8,027 nucleotides of DNA, taken from NCBI GenBank assembly GCA_003483565.1, contig DMYZ01000024.1, positions 1-8,027 on the forward strand, given 5' to 3'. The position numbers were made by a program, and so were the translations under genes. Origin of the DNA: Prevotella sp. (lineage in GTDB: Bacteria; Bacteroidota; Bacteroidia; Bacteroidales; Bacteroidaceae). The notes beneath the pieces were generated by a model, which saw nothing but the letters and a program-made list of their open reading frames with translations, was not told where the DNA came from and did no database searches. Positions 1-7,205 of this stretch are shown one piece after another. How positions within the stretch are numbered: position 1 is the stretch's first letter; every line of letters begins with the position of its first letter.

Positions 1-40
1 ATTGAATGATTATTTAATATAGAATAAAATAGTATTCACA

Positions 41-197
41 TTTCCCATCACACGGCAACCGAAACAGGGGAAACCCCCGGCCTTGTATTAATAGTCATCT
101 CACCTACATACTAATAAAAACGCACATAGCGCATGGCCGGGGGCTTATACCCTCTTCCGCGCTACATACGTTTTATATATATATGTGTTGGTGAGAT
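41..197 (-). ncRNA. Candidate pseudoknotted structured RNA or leader, family not recognised
   Basis: Read on the minus strand, four helices can form. P1 pairs 190-197 with 97-104 (8 perfect pairs). P2 pairs 159-174 with 117-132 (16 pairs, three of them G-U). The 26-nt loop of P2 holds CCCCCGGCC (143-135), which pairs perfectly over 9 bp with GGCCGGGGG (82-74), downstream of P1; this makes a pseudoknot, P3. P4 follows immediately: 68-73 pairs with 41-46, with an inner CGG/CCG stem (59-61 with 53-55). A perfect Bacteroidales -7 element lies just upstream. The three non-Watson-Crick positions in P2 are wobbles only on the minus strand, which supports that orientation. No start codon occurs on the minus strand between 40 and 1, so a regulated gene would begin outside the window. 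I compared it by eye with cobalamin, SAM, TPP, FMN and fluoride riboswitches, tmRNA and RNase P and saw no match. It could be a riboswitch, a ribosomal-protein leader, an attenuator or an independent small RNA. The structure is seen in the sequence; the function is unknown. Confidence 0.55.
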
Positions 198-200
198 TCT

Positions 201-209
201 GCAAAGGTA
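201..209 (-). promoter_or_regulatory. Bacteroidales-type -7 promoter element driving the structured RNA
   Basis: On the minus strand this reads TACCTTTGC, a perfect match to the TAnnTTTG(C) element recognised by the Bacteroidetes primary sigma factor. The expected transcription start is about 193-198, right at the first arm of helix P1 of the structured RNA. The -33 region is only a weak TTTA (complement of 227-230), so the -7 element carries most of the evidence. Confidence 0.6.
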
Positions 210-541
210 ATAAATATATTTTTAAATAAAGATTTTTGATGTAAAAAAATTAACAAGAATCTATAATTTCAAATATATTGAAGTTTGAATGCCAATCTGA
301 ACATAATCAAATTGAAACAGATTATCCCATAAAGTGCCACTCACATACTACACGGAAATATCACTTACTACCTATATATAGGTATATAAATTTCACAGAT
401 ACAAAATCTATATATCTCTAAATTACAGTCTTTTACCATAGGGCCATCATGATAAAGGATTTCTCCTTATACTCTTTTTACAATAAAAGCATCCATATTA
501 TTTACCTATTTTTAAGTATTGTACACGATATTATTTATTTC
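210..541. other. AT-rich intergenic spacer, no gene seen
   Basis: This is very AT-rich DNA between the leftward promoter near 205 and the rightward promoter near 545. All frames are broken by frequent stops. The longest reading frame is a 31-codon, AT-rich one from 449 to 544 that does not look coding. The one clear structure is the 16-bp palindrome at 369-384, listed separately. Short weak inverted repeats (for example AATCTG at 294-299 with CAGATT at 318-323) are what base composition alone would give. Confidence 0.6.
369..384. repeat. 16-bp perfect palindrome, possible operator
   Basis: TACCTATATATAGGTA is a perfect palindrome in the spacer between two divergent promoters, about 160 bp from each. 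Its symmetry would suit a dimeric DNA-binding protein, and a metal-responsive repressor is conceivable beside an iron-uptake operon. It does not match a Fur box that I recognise. AT-rich composition makes the inner part easy to obtain by chance; the outer ACC/GGT arms are the informative bases. Confidence 0.3.
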
Positions 542-550
542 TAACTTTGC
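518..550 (+). promoter_or_regulatory. Promoter of the siderophore receptor operon
   Basis: TAACTTTGC at 542-550 is a perfect TAnnTTTGC -7 element. ATTG at 518-521 matches the -33 TTTG consensus at three of four positions, with a 20-bp spacer, the usual distance. Transcription would start near 555-558, leaving a leader of about 45 nt before the ATG at 603. Confidence 0.7.
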
Positions 551-602
551 AGGCTATTAGGAAATAGAATTATTTACTGCATAATTTAGACAGATAAATC
601 TT

Positions 603-2777
603 ATGAATGCAAAATTGTTTATAGCTCTTATGCTGGGAACATTATCTTCGATGTCTGCCACAGCAAAAGATGATTATGAGAATGTAAAGGATAACGAAGT
701 CAATGATACTTCACTCTATGCGACAAAAAAATTAAACGAGGTTGTCATTAATGGATACAAACCACTATATACATCCTCCAGACTGTCCGGTTCTCTACGT
801 CTCGGACAACCTCTTCTTCAAATTCCGCAGAATATCCAAGTTATTAATAAAGATCTGCTTAATGATCTTTCTATTCTTTCTGCTGATGAAGGAATACAAC
901 GCACCGTAAGTGGTGTGAGCAAAATAGAACACTGGAGCGACTATGTACGCATCAACATGCGTGGTTCACGAGCCGCCGCTTTTCGGGAAGGGATGAATGT
1001 CACCAGCACATGGGGGCCTATGACTGAAGACATGAGCTATGTAGACCGTATCGAATTCGTCAAAGGTCCTGCGGGCTTCATGATGTCAAATGGCGAACCG
1101 AGTGGACTTTACAATGTCGTTACCAAGAAACCGACCGGTGAGGACAAGGGCCAGTTTGGACTTACTCTCGGAAGTTATGACCTCTACCGCACGACACTGG
1201 ACCTCGATGGTCATCTGGACAAAAGCCATAAACTGCTCTATCGTCTGAATCTTATGGGCATGTCGGCTAACTCTATGCGAGCTAATGAGTTTAGCAAACG
1301 GTACAGCATAGCCCCGGTATTACGTTACCTGATAGATGAGAAAAACATGCTGACCTTTGAATATGATCTGCAATACATGCAGAGTTCCAACATCGGCGGA
1401 ACCTATGTATTCTCTCCAGACGGCTATAGATCCCTGCCCCGCAACTATTCCTTTCTGGAACCGGGTATGGAACCGACTACCTCGTATGACCATACCGCCA
1501 TCATCAATTTCCAGCACTATTTTAATACAGAATGGAAACTGACGGCACAAGCCGCTTATTTCAACTATAACCGTACGGGAAGTTCACTTTGGGCTTCATC
1601 TGTAAAAAACAATGGTGACGAGATACGTTACGTCAATAATGCGGATGTACTCAATGAAATGAAATTTGCGCAGATATACCTGAATGGCAATTTCAAGACG
1701 AAGAAAATCTCACATATCCTTTTAGCCGGACTCGACATGGGTGACAAGCATGCATGGTACGACTGGAACCAGAGCCATACACTAGACAGTATAGGTACCT
1801 TCAATGTATTTAAAGATACTCCAAACGGCACCCCATATTACGGATATGCCTCTTTCGACCGTTCCAAAGACATTAAGGAAAGAGCTAACAATACACAGAT
1901 CTCTGAAAGCTACTATGGTCTGTATTTGCAGGATGTACTCGGATTCTTCCATGATAAAGTGCGACTTACTCTAGCAGCCCGCTTTACACATGTAGAGGAT
2001 GCATCCTATGGTACCAGTTATACGAACTGCAACCATTTTTCTCCTCGTATCGGACTTACCTATTCTCTGACCCCATTCACTTCTTTTTATGCACTGTATG
2101 ACCAGACCTTCAATCCTCAGATGGGAATCCAGAGAAGTGGGAAAAGTGTCAAACCTGTTGTGAGCAACAACTGGGAGGCTGGAATTAAGCGTTACTGGTT
2201 TGGAGGACGACTACAAACTTCCCTTGCCTTTTACCATATTCTCATAGATCACCAGACCAGTTCTGACCCACAAAACACAGGCAGCGAGAATTACCTCATT
2301 CAAGTAGGTCAATCTGTATCCAAAGGTATCGAGTTCGATCTTAACGGTGAGATTTATCCTGGAATAAACCTTCTCGCCAATTACGCCTTTACAGACTATA
2401 AAGTTACCAAGAGCGAAGATCCCAGCAGCCCTGTCGGTACTCGTCTTCCAGGTTACGCAAAACACGAATTCAATATCTGGTTAAAGTATCAGATAAGACG
2501 TGGCCCGGTAAAAGGGTTCTCCGCATCTTTAGGAGAGACTTCACTCCTCGACAGAAGTACATGGGCATGGACCAGTACTGACAACGGGGAAGCTCTCCCC
2601 AATTACATTCGTGTAGATGGAGCTTTGGGATGGAAGAACGATAAATTTGCCATCAGTCTTAATATCAACAATATCATGAATGCCTATCTTTTAAGTGGTT
2701 CGAGATACAGCAACTTCTATTACTGGCAATCTGAACCCGGACGTAATTTCAGATTATCTGTAACTTACAATTTCTAA
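603..2777 (+). CDS. TonB-dependent siderophore-type outer-membrane receptor
   Basis: A 724-residue outer-membrane gated channel that imports ferric siderophores or similar chelates using TonB-ExbBD energy. A signal peptide covers residues 1-21 (cleavage likely after SATA). A TonB-box-like segment LNEVVINGYK lies at 44-53. The plug domain spans about 68-180, with IPQNIQVINKDLL (74-86), MRGSRAAAFREGM (119-131) and VDRIEFVKGPAGF (147-159) followed by NGEPSGLYNVVTKKP (163-177), the signature of the siderophore receptor subfamily. The rest is a 22-strand-type barrel with many aromatic alternating strands, ending in SVTYNF, whose terminal Phe is the usual barrel-assembly signal. Length is normal for the family. 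There is no N-terminal carboxypeptidase-like or STN signalling domain, so it is neither a SusC-type nor a sigma-regulator-coupled transducer. The start fits the signal peptide and the upstream promoter. The next gene begins one base after the stop, indicating an operon. The substrate cannot be read from the sequence; a siderophore is the best inference. Confidence 0.94.
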   Translation: MNAKLFIALMLGTLSSMSATAKDDYENVKDNEVNDTSLYATKKLNEVVINGYKPLYTSSRLSGSLRLGQPLLQIPQNIQVINKDLLNDLSILSADEGIQRTVSGVSKIEHWSDYVRINMRGSRAAAFREGMNVTSTWGPMTEDMSYVDRIEFVKGPAGFMMSNGEPSGLYNVVTKKPTGEDKGQFGLTLGSYDLYRTTLDLDGHLDKSHKLLYRLNLMGMSANSMRANEFSKRYSIAPVLRYLIDEKNMLTFEYDLQYMQSSNIGGTYVFSPDGYRSLPRNYSFLEPGMEPTTSYDHTAIINFQHYFNTEWKLTAQAAYFNYNRTGSSLWASSVKNNGDEIRYVNNADVLNEMKFAQIYLNGNFKTKKISHILLAGLDMGDKHAWYDWNQSHTLDSIGTFNVFKDTPNGTPYYGYASFDRSKDIKERANNTQISESYYGLYLQDVLGFFHDKVRLTLAARFTHVEDASYGTSYTNCNHFSPRIGLTYSLTPFTSFYALYDQTFNPQMGIQRSGKSVKPVVSNNWEAGIKRYWFGGRLQTSLAFYHILIDHQTSSDPQNTGSENYLIQVGQSVSKGIEFDLNGEIYPGINLLANYAFTDYKVTKSEDPSSPVGTRLPGYAKHEFNIWLKYQIRRGPVKGFSASLGETSLLDRSTWAWTSTDNGEALPNYIRVDGALGWKNDKFAISLNINNIMNAYLLSGSRYSNFYYWQSEPGRNFRLSVTYNF

Positions 2778-2778
2778 T

Positions 2779-3909
2779 ATGAAAAAAAGGAAAATTATCA
2801 GGACTCTACACCTTTGGTTTGGACTTTCATCCGGACTAGTTGTGGTCATTATGGCCTTTACCGGTGCATGTTATGCTTTTTCCAAAGAGATCGGAGCCAT
2901 GGGCAGCAAGTCTGTGGCTCCGGCTGCAAATGAGGCGCTCCTATCTCCTTCTGTACTTGGAGCAAAAGTGAAATCAACATTAGAAACTACAAAACGAGAA
3001 AGGAATGTAAACATCCTTGGTATCACTTATCAGCCTGTTCCCTCTCCTTCTACCATAACCTACACTTCTGCAAAAACAGACTACAATGAGATTAATGTTA
3101 ATCCATACAATGGCAAACTATTAAATAAGCCCACAGGTTCGTCATTTTTTCATTTTATCCTTGCAGGACACCGGTCACTATGGCTGCCTCACCAGATAGG
3201 ACATCCCATCATCGCATGCAGTATTGCCATTTTTGCTATAGAACTGCTAACGGGGATATTTCTTTGGATACCTCGCAGATGGAACAGAAAATCCATAAAG
3301 CAACGGCTTCATATAGATACCCGACACGGCAGGAGCAAGCTTTACTATGATCTCCATAACACCCTGGGAGGAATAACCCTGATTCCAATATTGCTCATTG
3401 TCTTTACCGGACTGACATGGAGTTTTAGCTCAATTGCCAAAAACTATTATATCCTCCTGACAGGGAAACAATATGAAGAATGGACTATGCCGGTTTCAGA
3501 TACTACGAGGGTTGACACCACTAAAAACGTGGAGATGATTCTTTGGAAGAAACTATCCCGCACTTACCCTACAGGAAAGAAAGGATCCCTCCGTTTCGAC
3601 CTTCCACAGGCCGTTGATGGGGTCTATACTATAGTTTATAATCCCCGTCCGGAATTAAATTACACAAATGAATATCATTTTTATGACAGATATAGTCTTA
3701 AGCCGGTCAAGGGAGGTGGAATCTATGGGCAAGAAAAAGAAAAGCAGTCATGGGGAGACAAAATTTTCATGATGTCGTATGATATACATTCCGGGGGCAT
3801 CGGGGGTATATTCGGTAAAGTTATTGCTTTCCTCGTAAGTCTGACAGCAGGATCCCTTCCCCTCACGGGTTTAGCTATTTGGCTACACCGACACAGAAAA
3901 AAAGAATAA
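2779..3909 (+). CDS. PepSY-associated inner-membrane protein, probable ferric-siderophore reductase
   Basis: A 376-residue PepSY-TM family protein. Four membrane helices are visible: about 14-34, 144-165, 198-216 and 343-368, with a large extracytoplasmic domain at 35-143 and another at about 217-342. The first of these holds the PepSY-like strand NEINVNPYNGKLL (103-115). Histidines typical of the family lie at helix edges: H11 (RTLHLWFGL), H125, H131 (AGHRSLW), H193 (YDLHNTLGG) and H337 (YDIHSGG). In related proteins such as FoxB these coordinate haem for electron transfer to ferric siderophores; the role here is inferred from family and context. The basic C-terminus (HRHRKKE) fits a cytoplasmic end. 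The gene starts one base after the receptor stop, so the two are very likely co-transcribed and possibly translationally coupled. Bacteroides Xus systems pair a receptor and a PepSY protein with a surface lipoprotein; no such lipoprotein gene is present between the two here. Confidence 0.92.
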   Translation: MKKRKIIRTLHLWFGLSSGLVVVIMAFTGACYAFSKEIGAMGSKSVAPAANEALLSPSVLGAKVKSTLETTKRERNVNILGITYQPVPSPSTITYTSAKTDYNEINVNPYNGKLLNKPTGSSFFHFILAGHRSLWLPHQIGHPIIACSIAIFAIELLTGIFLWIPRRWNRKSIKQRLHIDTRHGRSKLYYDLHNTLGGITLIPILLIVFTGLTWSFSSIAKNYYILLTGKQYEEWTMPVSDTTRVDTTKNVEMILWKKLSRTYPTGKKGSLRFDLPQAVDGVYTIVYNPRPELNYTNEYHFYDRYSLKPVKGGGIYGQEKEKQSWGDKIFMMSYDIHSGGIGGIFGKVIAFLVSLTAGSLPLTGLAIWLHRHRKKE

Positions 3910-3921
3910 ACGGTTCATACT
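3910..3921. other. 12-bp gap between convergent genes, no terminator seen
   Basis: Only 12 bp separate the stop of the PepSY gene (plus strand) from the stop of the hydrolase gene (minus strand). No GC-rich hairpin with a T-run is visible in the gap or in the adjoining gene ends, so the two transcripts probably overlap at their 3' ends. Confidence 0.6.
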
Positions 3922-4812
3922 CTAATCATGCTCACTCATCCATTGACTTAATACTTTGCAGTATTTATCATTCTGCTCTACAAAACACATATGCCGAGCC
4001 CCATCGAAAAGTTCCCACTTGCTATCAGGTATCCCGTCATACATCGTCTTGGCTATCAATGGAGTGCAGAGATCATTCGTACCACTGATGATTAAACAGG
4101 GATTTTCTATCTCCCCCAACCGATCAATATAGTCAAAATCTTTCAATGATCCTAATGGGGTATATTCATTGGGGCCCCAACCATAAAGATAACTCTCGGC
4201 ACCGGCCTTCTTTGGACGACGAAGACATCCCGGACTGTCTGGCGTGACTGGTCCTGCACAATGCTGAGCCATGAAATGATCATTAGCCTTAACATAATCA
4301 GAATCATTATAATTACCCGTAGCTTCAGCCCGCTCGATAGCATCCTGATCTTCCTGTGACATAAATTTAATGAGACGATGCTGTTCCTTTCCCCAAAGCC
4401 AACTGGCAGGAAGAGTACTGGAAAGGATAGCAGAACTGACCCTTTTACTTTTATATTGAATAAGATATTCAAGCAAAAGCATGCCTCCCCAAGATTGCCC
4501 CAGAAGGTGAAAATGATCTAGATGAAGATAATCAAGCAAAGCAATCAACTCCCGGGTCCAGGTATCAACTGTCCAAAGTTCCGGATGTCCTTCTACATAG
4601 CTATTGCCACATCCCAACTGATCATAAGAAATAATCTGCCGGCCTGTTGCAGCCAATCTGTCAAGGACTTCAAAATAGTTATGCGTAGATCCGGGTCCGC
4701 CATGCAACAAGACTAAAGGAGCCCTGTCACTTTTTTCACCGGCTATCCTATAATAAGTTTTATAGCCCATAAAAGGCATATATCCATCTTTCACTTCCAT
4801 ACCCCTCAACAT
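3922..4812 (-). CDS. Proline iminopeptidase-family alpha/beta hydrolase
   Basis: A 296-residue serine peptidase of the S33 type that removes N-terminal proline or similar residues from short peptides; no signal peptide is seen, so it is probably cytoplasmic. The oxyanion-hole motif HGGPG is at 37-41, the nucleophile elbow GQSWGG at 105-110 (Ser107), the acid is Asp247 in GTNDLCTP, and the catalytic His274 lies in GARHMCF. The cap region between about 130 and 225 and the WGPNEYTPLGSLKDFDY segment fit prolyl iminopeptidases rather than generic hydrolases. Length is normal. The ATG at 4812 gives MLRGMEV; an in-frame ATG at 4800 (MEVKDGY) is an equally plausible start. The gene begins 6 bp after the stop of the penicillin-binding protein gene on the same strand, so the two are likely co-transcribed. 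Substrate preference is inferred; closely related members can act as aminopeptidases of broader range or as lactone hydrolases. Confidence 0.9.
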   Translation of the reverse strand: MLRGMEVKDGYMPFMGYKTYYRIAGEKSDRAPLVLLHGGPGSTHNYFEVLDRLAATGRQIISYDQLGCGNSYVEGHPELWTVDTWTRELIALLDYLHLDHFHLLGQSWGGMLLLEYLIQYKSKRVSSAILSSTLPASWLWGKEQHRLIKFMSQEDQDAIERAEATGNYNDSDYVKANDHFMAQHCAGPVTPDSPGCLRRPKKAGAESYLYGWGPNEYTPLGSLKDFDYIDRLGEIENPCLIISGTNDLCTPLIAKTMYDGIPDSKWELFDGARHMCFVEQNDKYCKVLSQWMSEHD

Positions 4813-4818
4813 TAAAAA

Positions 4819-7131
4819 TTATTCAAAGACTTCATCTATATCATTTTGGCTTGTAGAATTATCTGTCTTCAAACAAGGATCATATTCCTCCGGCAAATCA
4901 AACGAAGCATCTTTACGATACCCCAGCGATGGATCAGCATAGACCTTCTGCATAAAAAGAGCCCAGATAGGCAAAGCTGTCGAAGCTCCCTGCCCCATCG
5001 CCATGCTGTCAAAATGAATATCACGGTCTTCGCCTCCTACCCATACGCCACTGACAAGCTGAGGAGTAAAGCCCATAAACCAACCATCACTGTTACGGTT
5101 TGTAGTACCGGTCTTTGCTCCCATCTGGCCTGTGAAATGATATATATATCTTAATCTGCCAGCAGTACCGCCGTCAACAACACCCTGCAAAAGTACAAGC
5201 ATCTTATTGGCACAGTCAGCACTGATAACTTCGTTCATACGTGGTTGAAATTGAGCAATGACATTGCCATCACGATCCTCTATACGACTGACAAACATCG
5301 GAGATGTACGGATCCCATGGTTGGCAAATGTTGTATAGGCACTTACCATCTCCGCTACAGATACATCACAAGGCCCCAGGCACAATGCCATGGATGCATG
5401 AATGTCCGGATTGTTTATACCGTAGTCATGCAATAAAGAGACAAACTGCTGCGGGCTCAGTTTACTCATCAGATATGCCGAGATCCAGTTATTGGAATGG
5501 GCCAGTCCCCATTTTAAGGTCACCATCTGCCCATAACGGTCATGACTGGAATTTCGAGGTGTCCAAGGCTGCCCGGCAACCATATATGTACGTTGCACGT
5601 TAGGGGCCTTGTCACAAGGAGAGAAACCATTCTCCATCGCCAGGGAATAAAGGAATGGCTTTATTGTAGAACCAACCTGACGACGTCCTCCCATAACCAT
5701 ATCATACATAAAATGTGTATAATCAAGACCACCGACATAAGCTCTCACGGCTCCCGTCTTGGGGTCCATGCTCATAAAACCGGCACGCAAGAAGGACTTG
5801 TAATAGCGAATACTGTCAAGCGGGCTCATGGTCGTATCAATATCTCCATGATAAGTAAAAATGGTCATATCAACAGGTGTACGAAAAACATGGCGGATCT
5901 CTGCCTCCGAAGCTCCGTTCATTTTCATATTACGATAACGTTCACTCTGCTGAACAGAACGATTCAGAATAACCCTTACCTGCTGCGGAGTCAGCTTATC
6001 TGTAAAAGGAGCATTCGGTTTCTGTCGGTTTTCCTTATCGAAAGCAGGCTGCAAGACTCTTGCCACATGCTCATAGACAGCCTCCTCGGCATACTGCTGC
6101 ATGTGAGAATTGATTGTTGTGAAAACCTTCAAGCCATCAGTGTACACATTATAAGGAGAACCGTCCTTTTTGAAATTCTTATTACACCAGCCATAAAGAG
6201 GATCTGTCGCCCAGGCTATAGAGTCAAGTACATACTGATTCTTGTTCCATGACGGATAATCATCTTTATTTGGAGTTTTTGCCATCATATACTGGCGAAG
6301 GAACTCACGGAAATAAGTAGCCGATCCATCCTTATGATCAATACGATGGAAATTAAGTGTAAGCGGTTCTTCGCAATGCTGATCATATTCATTCTGAGAG
6401 AGATAGCCAGCCTTCAGCATCTGTCCAAGAACGATATTACGCCGGTCGCGGCACCGATCCGGATAACGGACGGGATTAAAATAGGACGGGTTCTTGCAAA
6501 GGCCTACCAAAGTAGCAGCCTCATCTACAGTAAGATCCTTAGGTTCCTTGCCAAAATAAGTATTGGAAGCTGTCTTGATACCGACAGCGTTATGAAGGAA
6601 ATCAAAATAATTAAGGTAAAGAGCTATAATTTCATCTTTGGTATAATAGCGTTCCAGTTTAATAGCAATAACCCATTCTATAGGTTTCTGGAGCAAGCGC
6701 TGCGCTGTACTCTGGGCTGTACCTGAATATAACTGTTTGGCCAATTGCTGTGTGATCGTAGAACCACCGCCGGCACTTACCTGGCCAAATAAGCCACGCT
6801 TGACTATAGCGCGCCCCAAAGCAATGAAATCAATACCCGAATGCTCATAGAAGCGCTCATCTTCAGTAGCGACCAAAGCGTGAACAAGATTAGGAGATAT
6901 CTTGGAATAAGGAATCACAATACGATTTTCCTTGTTCACATTCCAAGTGCCTATAACCTTACCATCAGAAGAATACACTTGCGAAGCAAAGCGATTGATC
7001 GGGTTCTGCAAATCCTTGATATCAGGCATATAACCGATCCATCCAGCCCAAATAGCAGTGAAAGCCGTCGCGGTAAATATGATAAATATGATAAGCACTC
7101 CCCAAAAGAAGTGGATAAAAGCTTTTCTCAT
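4819..7131 (-). CDS. mrcA: Class A penicillin-binding protein 1A (peptidoglycan transglycosylase/transpeptidase)
   Basis: A 770-residue bifunctional enzyme that polymerises lipid II into glycan strands and cross-links the stem peptides on the outer face of the inner membrane. A single N-terminal membrane anchor spans about 8-32. The GT51 transglycosylase domain (about 50-240) shows TEDERFYEHSGID (89-101, catalytic Glu90), GGGSTITQQLAKQLY (121-135) and the KLERYYTKDEIIALYLN segment (158-174). The transpeptidase domain holds all three active-site motifs: STIK at 488-491 (acyl-enzyme Ser488), SNN at 546-548 and KTGT at 673-676. The C-terminal tail after about 750 is short and polar. Length is typical for the Bacteroidetes enzyme. 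The ATG at 7131 sits directly before the positively charged start of the anchor and just downstream of a -7 element at 7154-7162. It is the first gene of a two-gene unit with the downstream hydrolase. The symbol follows E. coli PBP1A by family; orthology was not tested. Confidence 0.96.
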   Translation of the reverse strand: MRKAFIHFFWGVLIIFIIFTATAFTAIWAGWIGYMPDIKDLQNPINRFASQVYSSDGKVIGTWNVNKENRIVIPYSKISPNLVHALVATEDERFYEHSGIDFIALGRAIVKRGLFGQVSAGGGSTITQQLAKQLYSGTAQSTAQRLLQKPIEWVIAIKLERYYTKDEIIALYLNYFDFLHNAVGIKTASNTYFGKEPKDLTVDEAATLVGLCKNPSYFNPVRYPDRCRDRRNIVLGQMLKAGYLSQNEYDQHCEEPLTLNFHRIDHKDGSATYFREFLRQYMMAKTPNKDDYPSWNKNQYVLDSIAWATDPLYGWCNKNFKKDGSPYNVYTDGLKVFTTINSHMQQYAEEAVYEHVARVLQPAFDKENRQKPNAPFTDKLTPQQVRVILNRSVQQSERYRNMKMNGASEAEIRHVFRTPVDMTIFTYHGDIDTTMSPLDSIRYYKSFLRAGFMSMDPKTGAVRAYVGGLDYTHFMYDMVMGGRRQVGSTIKPFLYSLAMENGFSPCDKAPNVQRTYMVAGQPWTPRNSSHDRYGQMVTLKWGLAHSNNWISAYLMSKLSPQQFVSLLHDYGINNPDIHASMALCLGPCDVSVAEMVSAYTTFANHGIRTSPMFVSRIEDRDGNVIAQFQPRMNEVISADCANKMLVLLQGVVDGGTAGRLRYIYHFTGQMGAKTGTTNRNSDGWFMGFTPQLVSGVWVGGEDRDIHFDSMAMGQGASTALPIWALFMQKVYADPSLGYRKDASFDLPEEYDPCLKTDNSTSQNDIDEVFE

Positions 7132-7134
7132 TAG

Positions 7135-7148
7135 TAAATTCGAATTTA
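7135..7148. repeat. 14-bp palindrome in the mrcA leader
   Basis: TAAATTCGAATTTA is a perfect palindrome between the predicted mrcA transcription start and its ATG. Its core AATTCGAA recurs at 7220-7227, next to the predicted start of pyrB transcription. It may be an operator or a small leader hairpin; it could also be chance in AT-rich DNA. Confidence 0.3.
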
Positions 7149-7153
7149 TTAAT

Positions 7154-7162
7154 GCAAAAGTA
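7154..7162 (-). promoter_or_regulatory. -7 promoter element of the mrcA operon
   Basis: The minus strand reads TACTTTTGC, a perfect TAnnTTTGC element. Transcription would start around 7146-7149, giving a very short leader of about 15-18 nt. No convincing TTTG -33 box is present at the expected spacing. Confidence 0.6.
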
Positions 7163-7205
7163 CAACTTTATTCGGAAAAAACGCCATTAAACAAAAAATT
7201 ATGTG

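Noticed and set aside
171..187. TA-repeat tract
   Set aside because: It is a short low-complexity run, best explained as the AU-rich linker between helices of the structured RNA rather than a separate repeat element.
41..197. Cobalamin or SAM riboswitch
   Set aside because: A CGGCAACC string at 53-60 on the plus strand recalls SAM aptamers, but the remaining conserved blocks and their order are absent. The cobalamin box is not found on either strand.
454..480. Possible terminator hairpin AAGGA/TCCTT followed by a short T-run
   Set aside because: The stem is only 5 bp and AT-rich, the T-run is separated from it, and no gene ends upstream that would need it.
449..544. A 31-codon frame (MIKDFSLYS...) upstream of the receptor
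   Set aside because: The composition is AT-driven, no promoter or ribosome site is seen for it, and its stop lies inside the receptor promoter -7 element.
1320..1831. Several short open frames on both strands within the receptor gene
   Set aside because: All overlap the well-supported receptor frame and show no domain features of their own.
5542..6252. A 236-codon open frame on the plus strand inside the penicillin-binding protein gene
   Set aside because: It is antisense to a gene with all catalytic motifs intact. Its translation is rich in His, Cys and Arg with no recognisable domain, as expected for a shadow frame.
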